Positions 31,479 through 40,955 are shown, counted from the stretch's first letter. The stretch is DNA of 64,000 bases from Labilibaculum sp. (GCF_963664555.1 NZ_OY761461.1:124001-188000); one strand, 5' to 3'. Notes: generated from the letters alone by a model not told the origin. Numbers and translations: made by a program.

Positions 31479-31964
31479 TTATACTATTGATTCAATACTT
31501 CCAATGTAATTCTTCAAATGCATTCTTGCCCGGTAAATATAAACTTTCACCTGCGACTCAGTTAAATCAGTAATTTTTGCAATTTCGGTGTAAGAATATC
31601 CTTCGTAATCGCGCAATAAAATTACCGATCGCTGAACCTCCGATAATCTTTTCAAGGCTTCATCAAGAATTTCACTTAAATCTGAATAATGCTCAGAATG
31701 CGAATAATCTCTAACATCCACATTTTCAAAATCTTCTTTCCTTTTCTCCCGTCGAATCAAATCAATCATAGTATGATACGCCGTTGTGTACAAATAAGAT
31801 TTTACTTTCAGAGAATTCACATTCTCAACATTCCGCCATAGTTTCTCAAAACTATCCTGCACAATATCCCTCGCTTTATCCTCATCTCTAATGTTTTTGA
31901 GGATAAAACGAAACATTCCATCAGCATGCTGATCTACGCTTATGTTGTATTCGTCCAGGTTCAT
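31479..31964 (-). CDS. ECF-type RNA polymerase sigma factor
   Basis: 161 aa, sigma-70 family group 4. Region 2 has DEDKARDIVQDSFEKLWRN and LYTTAYHTMIDLIRREKR. Region 4 has RSVILLRDYEGYSYTEIA and LTESQVKVYIYRARMHLKN, a complete helix-turn-helix. The ATG at 31964 is used; a TTG 12 nt upstream is less likely. It probably directs transcription of its own operon (membrane partner and barrel protein) in response to envelope change; this is inference from operon structure. Confidence 0.92.
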   Translation of the reverse strand: MNLDEYNISVDQHADGMFRFILKNIRDEDKARDIVQDSFEKLWRNVENVNSLKVKSYLYTTAYHTMIDLIRREKRKEDFENVDVRDYSHSEHYSDLSEILDEALKRLSEVQRSVILLRDYEGYSYTEIAKITDLTESQVKVYIYRARMHLKNYIGSIESIV

Positions 31965-31977
31965 ATTTAGTGGCAAT

Positions 31978-31985
31978 CAAATGTA
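31978..31985 (-). promoter_or_regulatory. -7 box upstream of the ECF sigma gene
   Basis: Minus strand TACATTTG fits TAnnTTTG, only 13 nt before the ATG, so the transcript would be nearly leaderless. No -33 is visible. Confidence 0.35.
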
Positions 31986-32138
31986 TGACGCATACACCTA
32001 AATTAAAGTTACAGCCATTTTTTTATTATCTTCGATTTCCGAAACCATTTTTAGTATAATCTGCAATTTGAAATTCATCTCCGAAGATTTTAAAAATTCA
32101 ATTCCTAGTGAATTACTAAAATTAAAATATCAATTGAT

Positions 32139-32951
32139 ATGAGAAAATTATTTTTTGCTTTAGCTGCATTTTCCATCCTGATTTCGTCTTGTTCCAAACC
32201 TCAGGATTCAAAAAAACAGGAAAATAATCAGAATGAACATTTAGTAATGGCGACTCTTTGGTTTCAAAGAGCTTCGGAGTGCCGAGCATTGTATTATCAG
32301 GCATTTAACATGGCTAAACTTTCGTTGGATAATCAATTATTAACCAAGAGTGATAATAAGAAACCCAAAGCTGTTGTTGTTGATATTGATGAAACAGTTT
32401 TAGACAACAGTCCTTTCGAAACCAATTCGATTCGCAGCGGCAAAGCATTTACACGCGCAGCCTGGAAAGAATGGACAGATATGGCAAAAGCTTCAGCTAC
32501 ACCTGGCTCTTTGGAGTTTTTAAAATATGCAGAATCAAAAGGCGTTGAAACATTTTATATATCCAACCGTGATACTTCGGCTTTGGCTAAAACCATCGAG
32601 AACCTTAATGAGTTAGGATTTCCCTTTGCGGATGAAAGACATGTGTTACTAAAAACAAAAACAAGTATAAAAACCGAACGCAGAAACAAAGTACTGGAAA
32701 CTCATGAAATTTTAATTCTTGCCGGTGATAATTTAGGTGATTTTGATGAGTTTTTGGAAGACAGATCGACTGACTTTGGCTTTTCGAAAGTAGATGAAAG
32801 GCAAACTGAATTTGGACAACGATTTATAGTTCTTCCCAACCCAATGTATGGTTCATGGGAGAAAGAGGTGCTGAAAAGTAAGAGAAAATTAGATGGATTT
32901 GAAAAAGAGAATCTGCGCAAAAAGCAATTAATAGGTTACGAAGAACTCTAA
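32139..32951 (+). CDS. 5'-nucleotidase, lipoprotein e(P4) family (acid phosphatase)
   Basis: 270-aa class C acid phosphatase, outer-membrane lipoprotein type. The lipobox is LISSC (Cys18). The DDDD motif starts with VVDIDETVLDNSP (Asp82, Asp84) and ends with AGDNLGDFDEF. FYISNRD provides the middle HAD motif. It dephosphorylates nucleotides such as NMN or 5'-AMP outside the cytoplasm so that the nucleoside can be taken up. It is monocistronic with its own terminator. Confidence 0.93.
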   Translation: MRKLFFALAAFSILISSCSKPQDSKKQENNQNEHLVMATLWFQRASECRALYYQAFNMAKLSLDNQLLTKSDNKKPKAVVVDIDETVLDNSPFETNSIRSGKAFTRAAWKEWTDMAKASATPGSLEFLKYAESKGVETFYISNRDTSALAKTIENLNELGFPFADERHVLLKTKTSIKTERRNKVLETHEILILAGDNLGDFDEFLEDRSTDFGFSKVDERQTEFGQRFIVLPNPMYGSWEKEVLKSKRKLDGFEKENLRKKQLIGYEEL

Positions 32952-32961
32952 ACAAGATTAT

Positions 32962-32984
32962 AAGCCCGATAAAATTTCGGGCTT
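32962..32984 (+). terminator. Terminator of the acid phosphatase gene
   Basis: 8-bp stem AAGCCCGA / TCGGGCTT, loop TAAAATT, followed by TCTTTTT on the plus strand. Confidence 0.85.
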
Positions 32985-33023
32985 TCTTTTTGGCTGGAAA
33001 TATATCTCCACGAAAAATAAAAT

Positions 33024-33031
33024 TATCTTTG
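33024..33031 (+). promoter_or_regulatory. -7 box for the DUF4271-hemD run
   Basis: TATCTTTG matches TAnnTTTG, 32 nt before the DUF4271 ATG. Confidence 0.4.
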
Positions 33032-33063
33032 TAAAAATCAATCAAATAAGTTCCTGATATAGT

Positions 33064-33984
33064 ATGTCGCAAAATAATTCACACCTTTTACTTGTGAACA
33101 AGATTCCTTTAAATGATTCATTGATCCAATCAGGCAATGAATTAAAGGATTCCATTATTTTTCTTCCCGCGCAGCAAGTATCAGCAAAACAAACAGGAAC
33201 AGCAGCAGATTCTGTTCCATTCACTAATCCGGCAATCAGAATCCCAATTGATTCTTTACTGATTTCAGACAGCATCCCAATAACTGAAAAAGATTCCACT
33301 GTACAAGTAGTCCGTGAGAAAGGAGTTTTAATTGCTTCTCATAAAAGCGACTGGATGGCTGGTGTGCTTCTATTTGCATTGATTTTAATGGCAATCGTAA
33401 GATTTTCATTTAGCAAATTCCTGCTCCGGGTATTCGATTCAACAATCAACCACCAAACTTCGTCCAACCTTTTGTTGGAAAAAAATATGAGAAACTTAAG
33501 AGGTTCAATTTTCTTAAACCTCCTTTTTTATGTGAATTTCACCCTGTTTATCGTACAGTATCTTGTTTACATCCTTTCGCTGAACCATGAGCACAACAAT
33601 ATTGTTTTTTTCCTCTATTGTTTTGTCGGATTAGTGGCTTTATACAATGTCAAATTCATCTTCATCAGATTTATTGGATATATTTTTAACGGGATTAAGG
33701 AAAGTAAAGAATATTTACACACAGTATCTATTTACAATAAAAATTTAGGGGTAATCCTCTTGCCCATCACTATTAGTGCACCATTTATAGCACAGCACTC
33801 TATACCAATGCTATTAAATTCGGGCTTGATTTTAACTCTGATTTTTTATGTATTCCGACTATCAAGAGGTTTAAAAATATTATTTCGCCAACATGTGTCA
33901 ATATTTTATATGATTTTGTACCTTTGTGCACTGGAAATTTTGCCCTTGCTAATGATTTACAAACTGTTGTATTTATTAGTATAG
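33064..33984 (+). CDS. DUF4271 domain membrane protein
   Basis: 306 aa. The first ~95 residues are soluble and Ser/Pro/Lys-rich. One TM lies near 96-115 (MAGVLLFALILMAIVRFSF). Several more follow from about 150 to 300, giving six or seven in total, with FVGLVALYNVKFIFIRFIGY as the conserved centre. DUF4271 is a Bacteroidetes-restricted family of unknown function that commonly precedes hemD, as here, with a gap of 36 bp. No catalytic motif is visible. Confidence 0.8.
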   Translation: MSQNNSHLLLVNKIPLNDSLIQSGNELKDSIIFLPAQQVSAKQTGTAADSVPFTNPAIRIPIDSLLISDSIPITEKDSTVQVVREKGVLIASHKSDWMAGVLLFALILMAIVRFSFSKFLLRVFDSTINHQTSSNLLLEKNMRNLRGSIFLNLLFYVNFTLFIVQYLVYILSLNHEHNNIVFFLYCFVGLVALYNVKFIFIRFIGYIFNGIKESKEYLHTVSIYNKNLGVILLPITISAPFIAQHSIPMLLNSGLILTLIFYVFRLSRGLKILFRQHVSIFYMILYLCALEILPLLMIYKLLYLLV

Positions 33985-34020
33985 GTCGGTTAACAAATTG
34001 TCGAACTAAACTCTACTATT

Positions 34021-34773
34021 TTGAAAATCAAGACGATCCTGGTTTCACAACCAAAACCACAAACTGAAAAGTCACCGTATTTTGATTTGGCCGAAAAATA
34101 TAATTTAAAAATTGATTTTCGACCTTTTATTCAAGTTGAAGGGATTTCAGCCAAGGAGTTTAGACAAGAAAGAATCAATGTATTGGATCACACTGCTGTA
34201 ATATTTACTAGTCGTACAGCAATTGATCATTTCTTTAGAATTTGTCAAGAACTTAGAATTACTGTACCCGATGAGATGAAGTACTTCTGTATCTCAGAAT
34301 CAACGGCTTTCTATCTTCAGAAATACATTGTTTACCGCAAAAGAAAAATCTTTTTCGGAGAAAAGCGATTTGAAGATTTAATGGAAATTATTTTGAAACA
34401 CAAAGGAGAAACGTTTTTAGTTCCTCTTTCGGACATTCACAAACAATCCATTCCTGAATTGCTTACTAAAAGCAAAATAAAATATTCCAAAGCTATTCTT
34501 TACCGAACCGTAAGCAGTGATTTGTCGGATTTAGCTGATGTGAATTATGATGTATTGGCCTTTTTCAGTCCTTCAGGAATTGCATCTTTGCTTCAAAATT
34601 TTCCTGATTTTAAACAAAACAATACACTTATAGCTGCATTTGGACCTTCTACATCCGATGCTGTTACATCAAATAACCTAAGACTTGATATTCAGGCTCC
34701 TATGCCACAAGCTCCATCTATGACAATGGCTCTTGATCAATTCATTAAAAAATTTAATAAGGATAATAAATAG
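34021..34773 (+). CDS. hemD: Uroporphyrinogen-III synthase
   Basis: Closes and inverts ring D of hydroxymethylbilane in tetrapyrrole synthesis, 250 aa. HemD is poorly conserved, but the two-domain pattern is visible: VIFTSRTAIDHF in domain 1, and VLAFFSPSGIASLLQNFP with AAFGPSTSDAVTSNNL in domain 2. The start is TTG at 34021; ILVSQPKPQTEKSPYFDLA is the usual beginning in Bacteroidetes. Other hem genes are not in the window. A terminator follows before rnpA. Confidence 0.88.
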   Translation: MKIKTILVSQPKPQTEKSPYFDLAEKYNLKIDFRPFIQVEGISAKEFRQERINVLDHTAVIFTSRTAIDHFFRICQELRITVPDEMKYFCISESTAFYLQKYIVYRKRKIFFGEKRFEDLMEIILKHKGETFLVPLSDIHKQSIPELLTKSKIKYSKAILYRTVSSDLSDLADVNYDVLAFFSPSGIASLLQNFPDFKQNNTLIAAFGPSTSDAVTSNNLRLDIQAPMPQAPSMTMALDQFIKKFNKDNK

Positions 34774-34802
34774 ATATTATCTGTGAAAATCCAATCAAAC
34801 AA

Positions 34803-34826
34803 AAAAGGGGAATAATTTCCCCTTTT
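34803..34826 (+). terminator. Terminator of hemD
   Basis: 10-bp stem AAAAGGGGAA / TTCCCCTTTT with a TAAT loop, T-rich exit on the plus strand. Confidence 0.75.
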
Positions 34827-34845
34827 GTTGTAAATTATAGTAGAT

Positions 34846-35283
34846 ATGAATCGCTTCACATTTAAAAAGGCGGAAAGACTGACACATAAAATCCTTATCG
34901 GAAAACTTTTTTCTGAAGGAAAAGGATTTATTTGTTACCCTTTTCGTATTGTATGGAAAGAGGCGAAACTTAATTCTGAATTTCCGGCACAGGTAGCCAT
35001 AACAGTATCTAAACGGAGTTTTAAAAAGGCAGTGACACGAAATTTACTAAAAAGAAGAATTCGTGAAATTTACCGTCTTAATAAGGGAGAACTTTATCGG
35101 GAACTTGAGTCGATTAATGTAAACATTGCTTTTATGCTTGTTTATTTACCTAAAACAATACTTACAACTTCCGAAATGGAAGACAAGTTGATAAAAGCTC
35201 TTAAAAGATTACCTAAAGAATATGAAAAGCATTCTCAACTTTCTGAAAAAAGTGATTCTGTTCATCATGATACTTCCGATTAG
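34846..35283 (+). CDS. rnpA: Ribonuclease P protein component
   Basis: 145-aa protein subunit that helps the RNase P RNA mature tRNA 5' ends. [28 protein letters not shown] carries the RNR signature ([14 protein letters not shown]). Length is slightly above the usual ~120 aa. The gene overlaps yidD by 62 bp, a coupling seen in many bacteria. rpmH, the usual upstream partner, is absent here. Confidence 0.93.
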   Translation: MNRFTFKKAERLTHKILIGKLFSEGKGFICYPFRIVWKEAKLNSEFPAQVAITVSKRSFKKAVTRNLLKRRIREIYRLNKGELYRELESINVNIAFMLVYLPKTILTTSEMEDKLIKALKRLPKEYEKHSQLSEKSDSVHHDTSD

Positions 35284-35464
35284 GTTTTATCAATACGCAA
35301 TTTCACCCCTTACCCCTTCTGCCTGCAGGTATCATCCAACCTGTTCAACTTATGCCATTCAGGCTCTTAAAAAACACGGACCTATTAAAGGCACTTACCT
35401 TGCTGTAAAAAGAATACTTTCATGCAACCCTTGGGGCGGACACGGTCACGATCCTGTCCCTTAG
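35222..35464 (+). CDS. yidD: Membrane protein insertion efficiency factor YidD
   Basis: 80 aa. The family signature is complete: [38 protein letters not shown], and [17 protein letters not shown], with the three conserved Cys. It is a small membrane-associated helper of YidC insertase. It overlaps rnpA by 62 bp in another frame, so translation is probably coupled. Confidence 0.95.
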   Translation: MKSILNFLKKVILFIMILPIRFYQYAISPLTPSACRYHPTCSTYAIQALKKHGPIKGTYLAVKRILSCNPWGGHGHDPVP

Positions 35465-35630
35465 GCAATATTTTTCAACAAGAAAAATAAATTCATGCAA
35501 TCTATCCGGAATCATTCTTAATAAAATTGTACGTACAGATCTTAGCTCATCTTTTTTCCCTTTTCTCACGGAATTCAAGCACCGTTGGGTTAACAAATGT
35601 TAAAGTCGATTATTTTAAAAAGGGAATAAT

Positions 35631-35638
35631 TATATTTG
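35631..35638 (+). promoter_or_regulatory. -7 box upstream of the S41 protease gene
   Basis: TATATTTG matches TAnnTTTG in the 287-bp gap after yidD. The leader would be about 107 nt. No -33 at ideal spacing. Confidence 0.4.
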
Positions 35639-35751
35639 TTTTAACCTACATATTATTTTATTTTCTTCTAATTTGTAAATTCGTGCATTAGGGATAGCAA
35701 AAGCTAGGCTGCGGGGAGAGTTATTTTAAATATCAATTTAAACAAAAACAT

Positions 35752-37443
35752 ATGAAGCTTCGAAAAAAATCGGGAGCCATCTGGTTACTTGCTGTTTTGC
35801 TTTTTTGCAGTGCAGCTTTCTGGGGGTTTAACAGAGACGAGAGAAATTTTGAGATTAGCAAAAATTTAAACATTTACTATACTTTATTTAGAGAATTGAA
35901 TCTATTTTATGTAGATGAAATTGATCCGGGAGACTTGGTGAAAAAAAGTATGGACGCCATGCTAACCACTCTTGATCCTTACACAACCTACATTTCCGAA
36001 TCAGAAATTGAAGACTTTAAACTGATGACCACAGGCGAATATGCCGGTATTGGGTCATTAATCAGTAAACACAAGGATGAAGTAATTATTGCAGAACCTT
36101 ACGAAGGATTTCCAGCTTTTAAGGCTGGTTTAAAAGCCGGTGATGTATTGCTTGAAATTAATGGAACATCGGTATCAAAAAAGAGTACTGATGATGTGAG
36201 CAGCCTGTTAAAAGGGCAACCCAATGTTCCTCTTACCATTAAAATAAAACGACCAGGTGTTGATAAAATAATGGAGAAGAAATTGGTACGTGAAAACATA
36301 CAATTAAAATCCGTTCCCTACTACGGAATGGTTTCTGATTCAGTTGGATACATTCTTTTAAATCAATTCACAGATAAAGCTTCTGGTGAAATTAAAGCTG
36401 CTTTAAAAGAACTTAAAGAACAAAATGCAAAATCAATTGTTCTCGATTTGAGAGGTAATCCCGGAGGATTATTGGATCAGGCAATTGAAATTGTGAACCT
36501 GTTTGTAAACAAAGGAGAAGATATTGTTAGTACCAAAGGAAAAGTCTCACAGTGGGATAAGTCGTACACAGCCACAAAAACACCTTTTGATGCCGAAATT
36601 CCAATTGCTGTTTTGGTAAACAGAGGATCGGCATCGGCGTCGGAAATTGTTTCAGGTGCAATTCAAGATCTCGACAGAGGTGTTGTAATCGGTGAAAGAA
36701 CATTTGGTAAAGGATTGGTTCAGACAACAAGAAATCTGACCTACAACGCCAAATTAAAGGTGACTACTGCGAAGTATTACATTCCTAGTGGAAGATGCAT
36801 TCAGGCTCTTGATTACAGCCACAGAAACGAAGATGGAAGCGTAGGGAAAATTGCTGATTCTCTAATTACCGAATTTCACACCAAAAATGGTCGTTCTGTT
36901 TTTGATGGTGGTGGTGTTCTTCCGGATTTGAAGATTGAATCGGAAAGATACAGCAGTTTAACCATTAACCTGATTCGTAACTTTATGGTTTTTGATTACG
37001 CAACTTTGTATGCAAACAGTCATGATAAAATAGCAAGCTCGAAAGAATTTAAAATTTCGGATCAGGAGTTTGAAAAATTCTCTCAATACATTAAAGAACA
37101 GAAGTTTGTATACGAATCGGAAAGTACTGAAATTCTAGATGCTCTAAAAAAATCAGCAAAAGAAGAAAAATACTTTGACATCTCAACCAATGAGTTTGAC
37201 GCTCTTACGGCAAAGTTAACTCCCAATTTGGATCGTGATTTAACCCGATTCAAAGATGAAATCAGCGATTTGCTGGCACACGAAATTATTAAGAGATATT
37301 ACTACCAAAATGGCGGTATTGAATACAGTTTAAAGGATGATAAAACTCTTTTAAAAGCCATTGAAGTTCTTGAAAATAAAACAGAATATTTAGGAATTTT
37401 AGATGGCAGTATCGGACTTCATGCTTTAAATAAGCAAAAATAA
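35752..37443 (+). CDS. C-terminal processing peptidase (S41 family)
   Basis: 563-aa periplasmic protease. It has an N-terminal membrane anchor or signal (8-25). A PDZ domain lies near 95-170 (GEYAGIGSLISKHKDEV, GLKAGDVLLEINGTSV). The S41 catalytic domain follows, with LRGNPGGLLDQA (234-245), the nucleophile Ser in GSASASEIV (292-300, probably Ser295) and the general-base Lys320 in GERTFGKGLVQT. The C-terminal ~180 residues are helical. It trims or degrades envelope proteins. It is separate from the hemD-rnpA-yidD run but follows it, as in other Bacteroidetes. Confidence 0.93.
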   Translation: MKLRKKSGAIWLLAVLLFCSAAFWGFNRDERNFEISKNLNIYYTLFRELNLFYVDEIDPGDLVKKSMDAMLTTLDPYTTYISESEIEDFKLMTTGEYAGIGSLISKHKDEVIIAEPYEGFPAFKAGLKAGDVLLEINGTSVSKKSTDDVSSLLKGQPNVPLTIKIKRPGVDKIMEKKLVRENIQLKSVPYYGMVSDSVGYILLNQFTDKASGEIKAALKELKEQNAKSIVLDLRGNPGGLLDQAIEIVNLFVNKGEDIVSTKGKVSQWDKSYTATKTPFDAEIPIAVLVNRGSASASEIVSGAIQDLDRGVVIGERTFGKGLVQTTRNLTYNAKLKVTTAKYYIPSGRCIQALDYSHRNEDGSVGKIADSLITEFHTKNGRSVFDGGGVLPDLKIESERYSSLTINLIRNFMVFDYATLYANSHDKIASSKEFKISDQEFEKFSQYIKEQKFVYESESTEILDALKKSAKEEKYFDISTNEFDALTAKLTPNLDRDLTRFKDEISDLLAHEIIKRYYYQNGGIEYSLKDDKTLLKAIEVLENKTEYLGILDGSIGLHALNKQK

Positions 37444-37475
37444 TACGGTTAAAAATTGCTATTAAATTGATATAA

Positions 37476-37510
37476 AAAAAGCTCATTCTTGTTGCAAGAA
37501 TGAGCTTTTT
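37476..37510. terminator. Bidirectional terminator between the S41 protease gene and polA
   Basis: 16-bp perfect stem (AAAAAGCTCATTCTTG and its complement) with a 3-nt loop. Poly-A on the left and poly-T on the right serve both converging genes. Confidence 0.9.
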
Positions 37511-37530
37511 AAATTTGTATCTATTGTGTA

Positions 37531-40305
37531 TTAATGCGCTTCCAGCCAGTTCTCTCCTACGCCCATATCCACAGTAAGTGGAACCGAAAGCTGAATGGCA
37601 TTTTCCATTTCTTCTTTTAAAATCAGCTTCATTTGATCCAATTCAGATAACAAACAATCAAAGTTCAATTCATCATGCACCTGAATAATCAATTTAGATT
37701 GCATCCCCTCCCGTTTCATTCTTTTGGTAATGTTGATCATCGCTATTTTGATTACATCAGCTGCCGAGCCCTGAATGGGTGCATTAATTGCATTTCTTTC
37801 TGCTACACCGCGAACGATAGCATTGCTTGAATTGATATCTTTTAAATATCTGCGGCGTGACAATAAAGTGACTACAAACTCATCCCGACGCGCTTTCTCT
37901 ACACTTTCATCCATAAACAGCTTAACTCCCGGATAAGATTCAAAATAGCCTGTAATAAGCTCTTTTCCTTCCGTTCGGCTAATACCCAACCTTTCGGCAA
38001 GTCCCCAGGCCGAAATTCCATAAATAATTCCAAAATTGGCAGTTTTTGCTCTGCTTCGCATGTCCTTGCTTACCTCTTCGATTGGAAGCTTGTAAATTTT
38101 TGCCGCTGTAGCTGTATGGAAATCTTCAGAATTGATAAAAGCATCTATCATGTTCTGATCCTGGCTCATATGAGCCATTAAGCGCAATTCCACCTGCGAA
38201 TAATCAGCAGAAAGAAAAGTGTGATTTTCGGATGAAGGAACAAATGCTTTCCGGATGTATCTGCCCTGCTCGGTACGAATTGGTATATTCTGTAAATTAG
38301 GATTGGTTGAACTTAACCTTCCTGTAGCGGCTTCCGCCTGATTAAAAGATGTATGTATCTTCCCTGATTTTTCATTAATGTAAGTTGGAAGTGCCTCAAC
38401 ATAGGTAGAAATCAATTTTTTAAGCGATCTAAAATCCAATATCTTTTGAATAATTTCATGCTTATCCTTCAATTTAGAAAGAACATCTTCGGAAGTTGAA
38501 TATTGACCCGATTTGGTTCTTTTAGCTTTGCTGTCGAGCCCCATTTTATCAAACAAAACATCACCCAACTGCTTAGGTGAAGCCACATTAAAATCGACCT
38601 CAGCCATTTCTTTGATGTCTTTTTCGATACCATCTACCTCCTCATTCAGAACAAGAGCGTAGTCTTTTAGAGTTTGTACATCAATACTAACTCCTGTGAA
38701 CTCCATATCTGCTAAAATGCTTACCAAAGGCATTTCAATATTGTAGAACAAATCAAGTAGTTCGTTATCTTTCATACGAACTTCAAATTCTTCTTTCAAT
38801 TCAAGGTTTAGAACTGTTTCCTCACAATAAGATTCATGTTCAATCACCTCTGGTTCCAACATCAAACTCAATTGAGCTTTTTTCCCTTTCGACTTATCCT
38901 CTTTTGAAATTGTCTGATAATTTAAAATAGAGTAAGCAACAAATGCGAAATCATGTTTTAATTCGGGTTGAATTAAGTAATGAGAAATCATAGTATCGAA
39001 AATCGGCCCTTTTACATCAATTCCATGCCAACGCAAAATCAAAATATCACGTTTGATATCGTGACCAATTTTTAAAATATTTTCATCTTCAAAAATAAAT
39101 TTAAACTCTTGAGCCACTTTTTTTGCTTCTTCGAAATTTTGAGGAAAAGGAACAAAAAATGATTTGTCTTTTCGATACGAAAAAGTCAATCCAAGAAGAT
39201 TTGATGTGTTTGGGTCAGAACCAGACAAAATTGTTCTAAACGAGTACTCTTTCTGAACACATAAATCAGCTTTTAAATCGGCCCTTACAGACTGATTATC
39301 AAGCACAAAAAACTCACAAGCCAATCCTTTTACATCTCTTAGAATCACGTTTTTAACTTCTAACGTGTCCTTGTCCGTAATTTTTTTATTCTCAGTAGTA
39401 AAAAGATTCCCTTGTTTTTTAAAAACCCGTTCGGCCAAAGTGAAAAACTCCAATTCCTTAAAAATGGCTCTCAACTTAGCTTCATCATAATCTATCAGTT
39501 TAAAATTCTCTTCAACAAAATCTATCGGAGCATCAAGTGAAATTTTGGCCAGCACTTTTGAAAACCGAACTTGTTCTTCCGACTCAATAATTCTTTCTTT
39601 TTGTTTTCCTTTTAGCTTATCGGTATTTTGATACAAACCATCAATGTCTTTATACAGCTCAATTAATTTTTGAGCCGTTTTCGGACCAATTCCCGGACAA
39701 CCCGGAATATTATCCGCAGTATCTCCCATCAAACCTAAATAATCAACAATTTGATCGGGATGTTCGACACCAAATTTCTCCTTAATTTCAGGAACTCCCC
39801 AAATCTCAACATCATTGCCGTTACTTTTCGGTTTGTACACGTAAATATTCTCACTCACTAATTGTGCATAGTCCTTATCAGGCGTCATCATATAAACCGT
39901 ATAACCCTGTTTTTCAGCCTTCTTAGCCAAGGTTCCAATGACATCATCAGCCTCATAGCCTTCCACATCAAATTCAGGTATATTAAACCCCTGAATTATT
40001 GATTTGATATAGGGAATTGATTTTCTTAAATCTTCGGGCATTGGAGGCCGCTGTGCTTTGTATTCCTTAAACATCTCATGACGGAAAGTTGGTCCAACCG
40101 GATCAAAAACTACAGCAATATGCGAAGGTTTCTCTTTTTCAAGCACCTCCAGCAATGTATTTGTGAAGCCAAGCATTGCCGACGAATTAATTCCTGTTGA
40201 AGTAAACCTCGGGTTTTTAATAAAAGCGTAATATGATCTGTATATCAGGGCAAAAGCATCGAGTAAAAAAAGTTTTTTACCAGAATTGGTAATTGATGAG
40301 TGCAT
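37531..40305 (-). CDS. polA: DNA polymerase I
   Basis: 924-aa repair and Okazaki-fragment polymerase. The 5'-nuclease domain is residues 1-~300 (FDPVGPTFRHEMFKEYKAQR, DADDV-like EADDVIGTLA). A 3'-5' exonuclease-like domain spans ~310-520. The polymerase domain runs from ~530 to the end, with motif A FLSADYSQVELRLMAHMS, motif B RSRAKTANFGIIYGISAWGL and motif C QVHDELNFD. In the middle domain the expected DxE of Exo I is not visible, and Exo III reads YCEETVLNL, so proofreading is probably lost. The promoter at 40333-40362 is the best in the window. Confidence 0.96.
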   Translation of the reverse strand: MHSSITNSGKKLFLLDAFALIYRSYYAFIKNPRFTSTGINSSAMLGFTNTLLEVLEKEKPSHIAVVFDPVGPTFRHEMFKEYKAQRPPMPEDLRKSIPYIKSIIQGFNIPEFDVEGYEADDVIGTLAKKAEKQGYTVYMMTPDKDYAQLVSENIYVYKPKSNGNDVEIWGVPEIKEKFGVEHPDQIVDYLGLMGDTADNIPGCPGIGPKTAQKLIELYKDIDGLYQNTDKLKGKQKERIIESEEQVRFSKVLAKISLDAPIDFVEENFKLIDYDEAKLRAIFKELEFFTLAERVFKKQGNLFTTENKKITDKDTLEVKNVILRDVKGLACEFFVLDNQSVRADLKADLCVQKEYSFRTILSGSDPNTSNLLGLTFSYRKDKSFFVPFPQNFEEAKKVAQEFKFIFEDENILKIGHDIKRDILILRWHGIDVKGPIFDTMISHYLIQPELKHDFAFVAYSILNYQTISKEDKSKGKKAQLSLMLEPEVIEHESYCEETVLNLELKEEFEVRMKDNELLDLFYNIEMPLVSILADMEFTGVSIDVQTLKDYALVLNEEVDGIEKDIKEMAEVDFNVASPKQLGDVLFDKMGLDSKAKRTKSGQYSTSEDVLSKLKDKHEIIQKILDFRSLKKLISTYVEALPTYINEKSGKIHTSFNQAEAATGRLSSTNPNLQNIPIRTEQGRYIRKAFVPSSENHTFLSADYSQVELRLMAHMSQDQNMIDAFINSEDFHTATAAKIYKLPIEEVSKDMRSRAKTANFGIIYGISAWGLAERLGISRTEGKELITGYFESYPGVKLFMDESVEKARRDEFVVTLLSRRRYLKDINSSNAIVRGVAERNAINAPIQGSAADVIKIAMINITKRMKREGMQSKLIIQVHDELNFDCLLSELDQMKLILKEEMENAIQLSVPLTVDMGVGENWLEAH

Positions 40306-40332
40306 AAGTTTTCAAATATTAATTGTGTCAAA

Positions 40333-40362
40333 CAAAAGTACAAGATAATCGCTTTGGAACAA
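40333..40362 (-). promoter_or_regulatory. Promoter of polA
   Basis: Minus strand TTG (40362-40360), 19-nt spacer, then TACTTTTG (40340-40333). This matches the Bacteroidetes -33/-7 layout in both sequence and spacing. The ATG lies 27 nt downstream. Confidence 0.6.
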
Positions 40363-40409
40363 TTTTCAAGGCTATTATTCTCGGTTCTCTTCTTGTTTTA
40401 TAAACACAA

Positions 40410-40437
40410 AAAAAGCCGGGAGGTTGTTCCAGGCTTT
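40410..40437 (-). terminator. Terminator of queD
   Basis: Stem AAAAGCC / GGCTTTT extended past one mismatch by GGA / TCC, hexanucleotide loop, followed on the minus strand by U-rich sequence. Confidence 0.75.
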
Positions 40438-40459
40438 TCAAATATATTTTCACTTTAAC

Positions 40460-40906
40460 TTAATTGTCTTCAGCATACCACTCGGCAAATGATGTGGCCG
40501 TTTCATGCAATTTTAGTGAGTGGAGTTTCACATCCGAAGGCAAGCGATTTTTTATTTTTTCAGCAAAATCAACAATCATGTTTTCACAAGTTGGCTGATA
40601 ATCTGTAATAAAAAAACGTTCAAACATTTGTTCAATATTCAATTGCTCCAGATTTGGAGTTGTCTTACTCAAAACAACGGAATGATCCAGCTGATCAACA
40701 ATTTCTTCAGAAACAATCTTTTTCAAATCACCAAAATCCATTACCATTCCCAATTTTGAATTATTTACATCGGTTATTGGTTCGCCAATTACTGTAACAA
40801 ATAAAATATAGGAATGACCGTGAATATTCTTACAAAGTCCATCGTAGTTCCATAAGGCATGAGCCATTTCGAAATGAAACTCTTTAGTTAATCTTACTTT
40901 CGCCAT
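40460..40906 (-). CDS. queD: 6-carboxy-5,6,7,8-tetrahydropterin synthase (QueD/PTPS family)
   Basis: 148 aa. It turns 7,8-dihydroneopterin triphosphate into 6-carboxytetrahydropterin for queuosine. Zinc ligands are His16, His29 and His31 (FHFEMAHALWNYDGLCKNIH and HGHSY), with catalytic Cys25. A second His (QLDHSVVL) and Glu (LHETATSFAEW) complete the site. No other que genes are in the window, so a pterin role other than queuosine cannot be excluded. It is slightly longer than E. coli QueD (about 120 aa). Confidence 0.88.
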   Translation of the reverse strand: MAKVRLTKEFHFEMAHALWNYDGLCKNIHGHSYILFVTVIGEPITDVNNSKLGMVMDFGDLKKIVSEEIVDQLDHSVVLSKTTPNLEQLNIEQMFERFFITDYQPTCENMIVDFAEKIKNRLPSDVKLHSLKLHETATSFAEWYAEDN

Positions 40907-40926
40907 TTACTTATATCGTATAAAAA

Positions 40927-40945
40927 AACCAGCACTAAACTGGTT
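40927..40945 (-). terminator. Terminator of the ArsR-family gene
   Basis: 6-bp stem AACCAG / CTGGTT with loop CACTAAA, followed on the minus strand by U-rich sequence. It is just 11 bp past the stop. Confidence 0.55.
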
Positions 40946-40955
40946 CTTGAATTTC

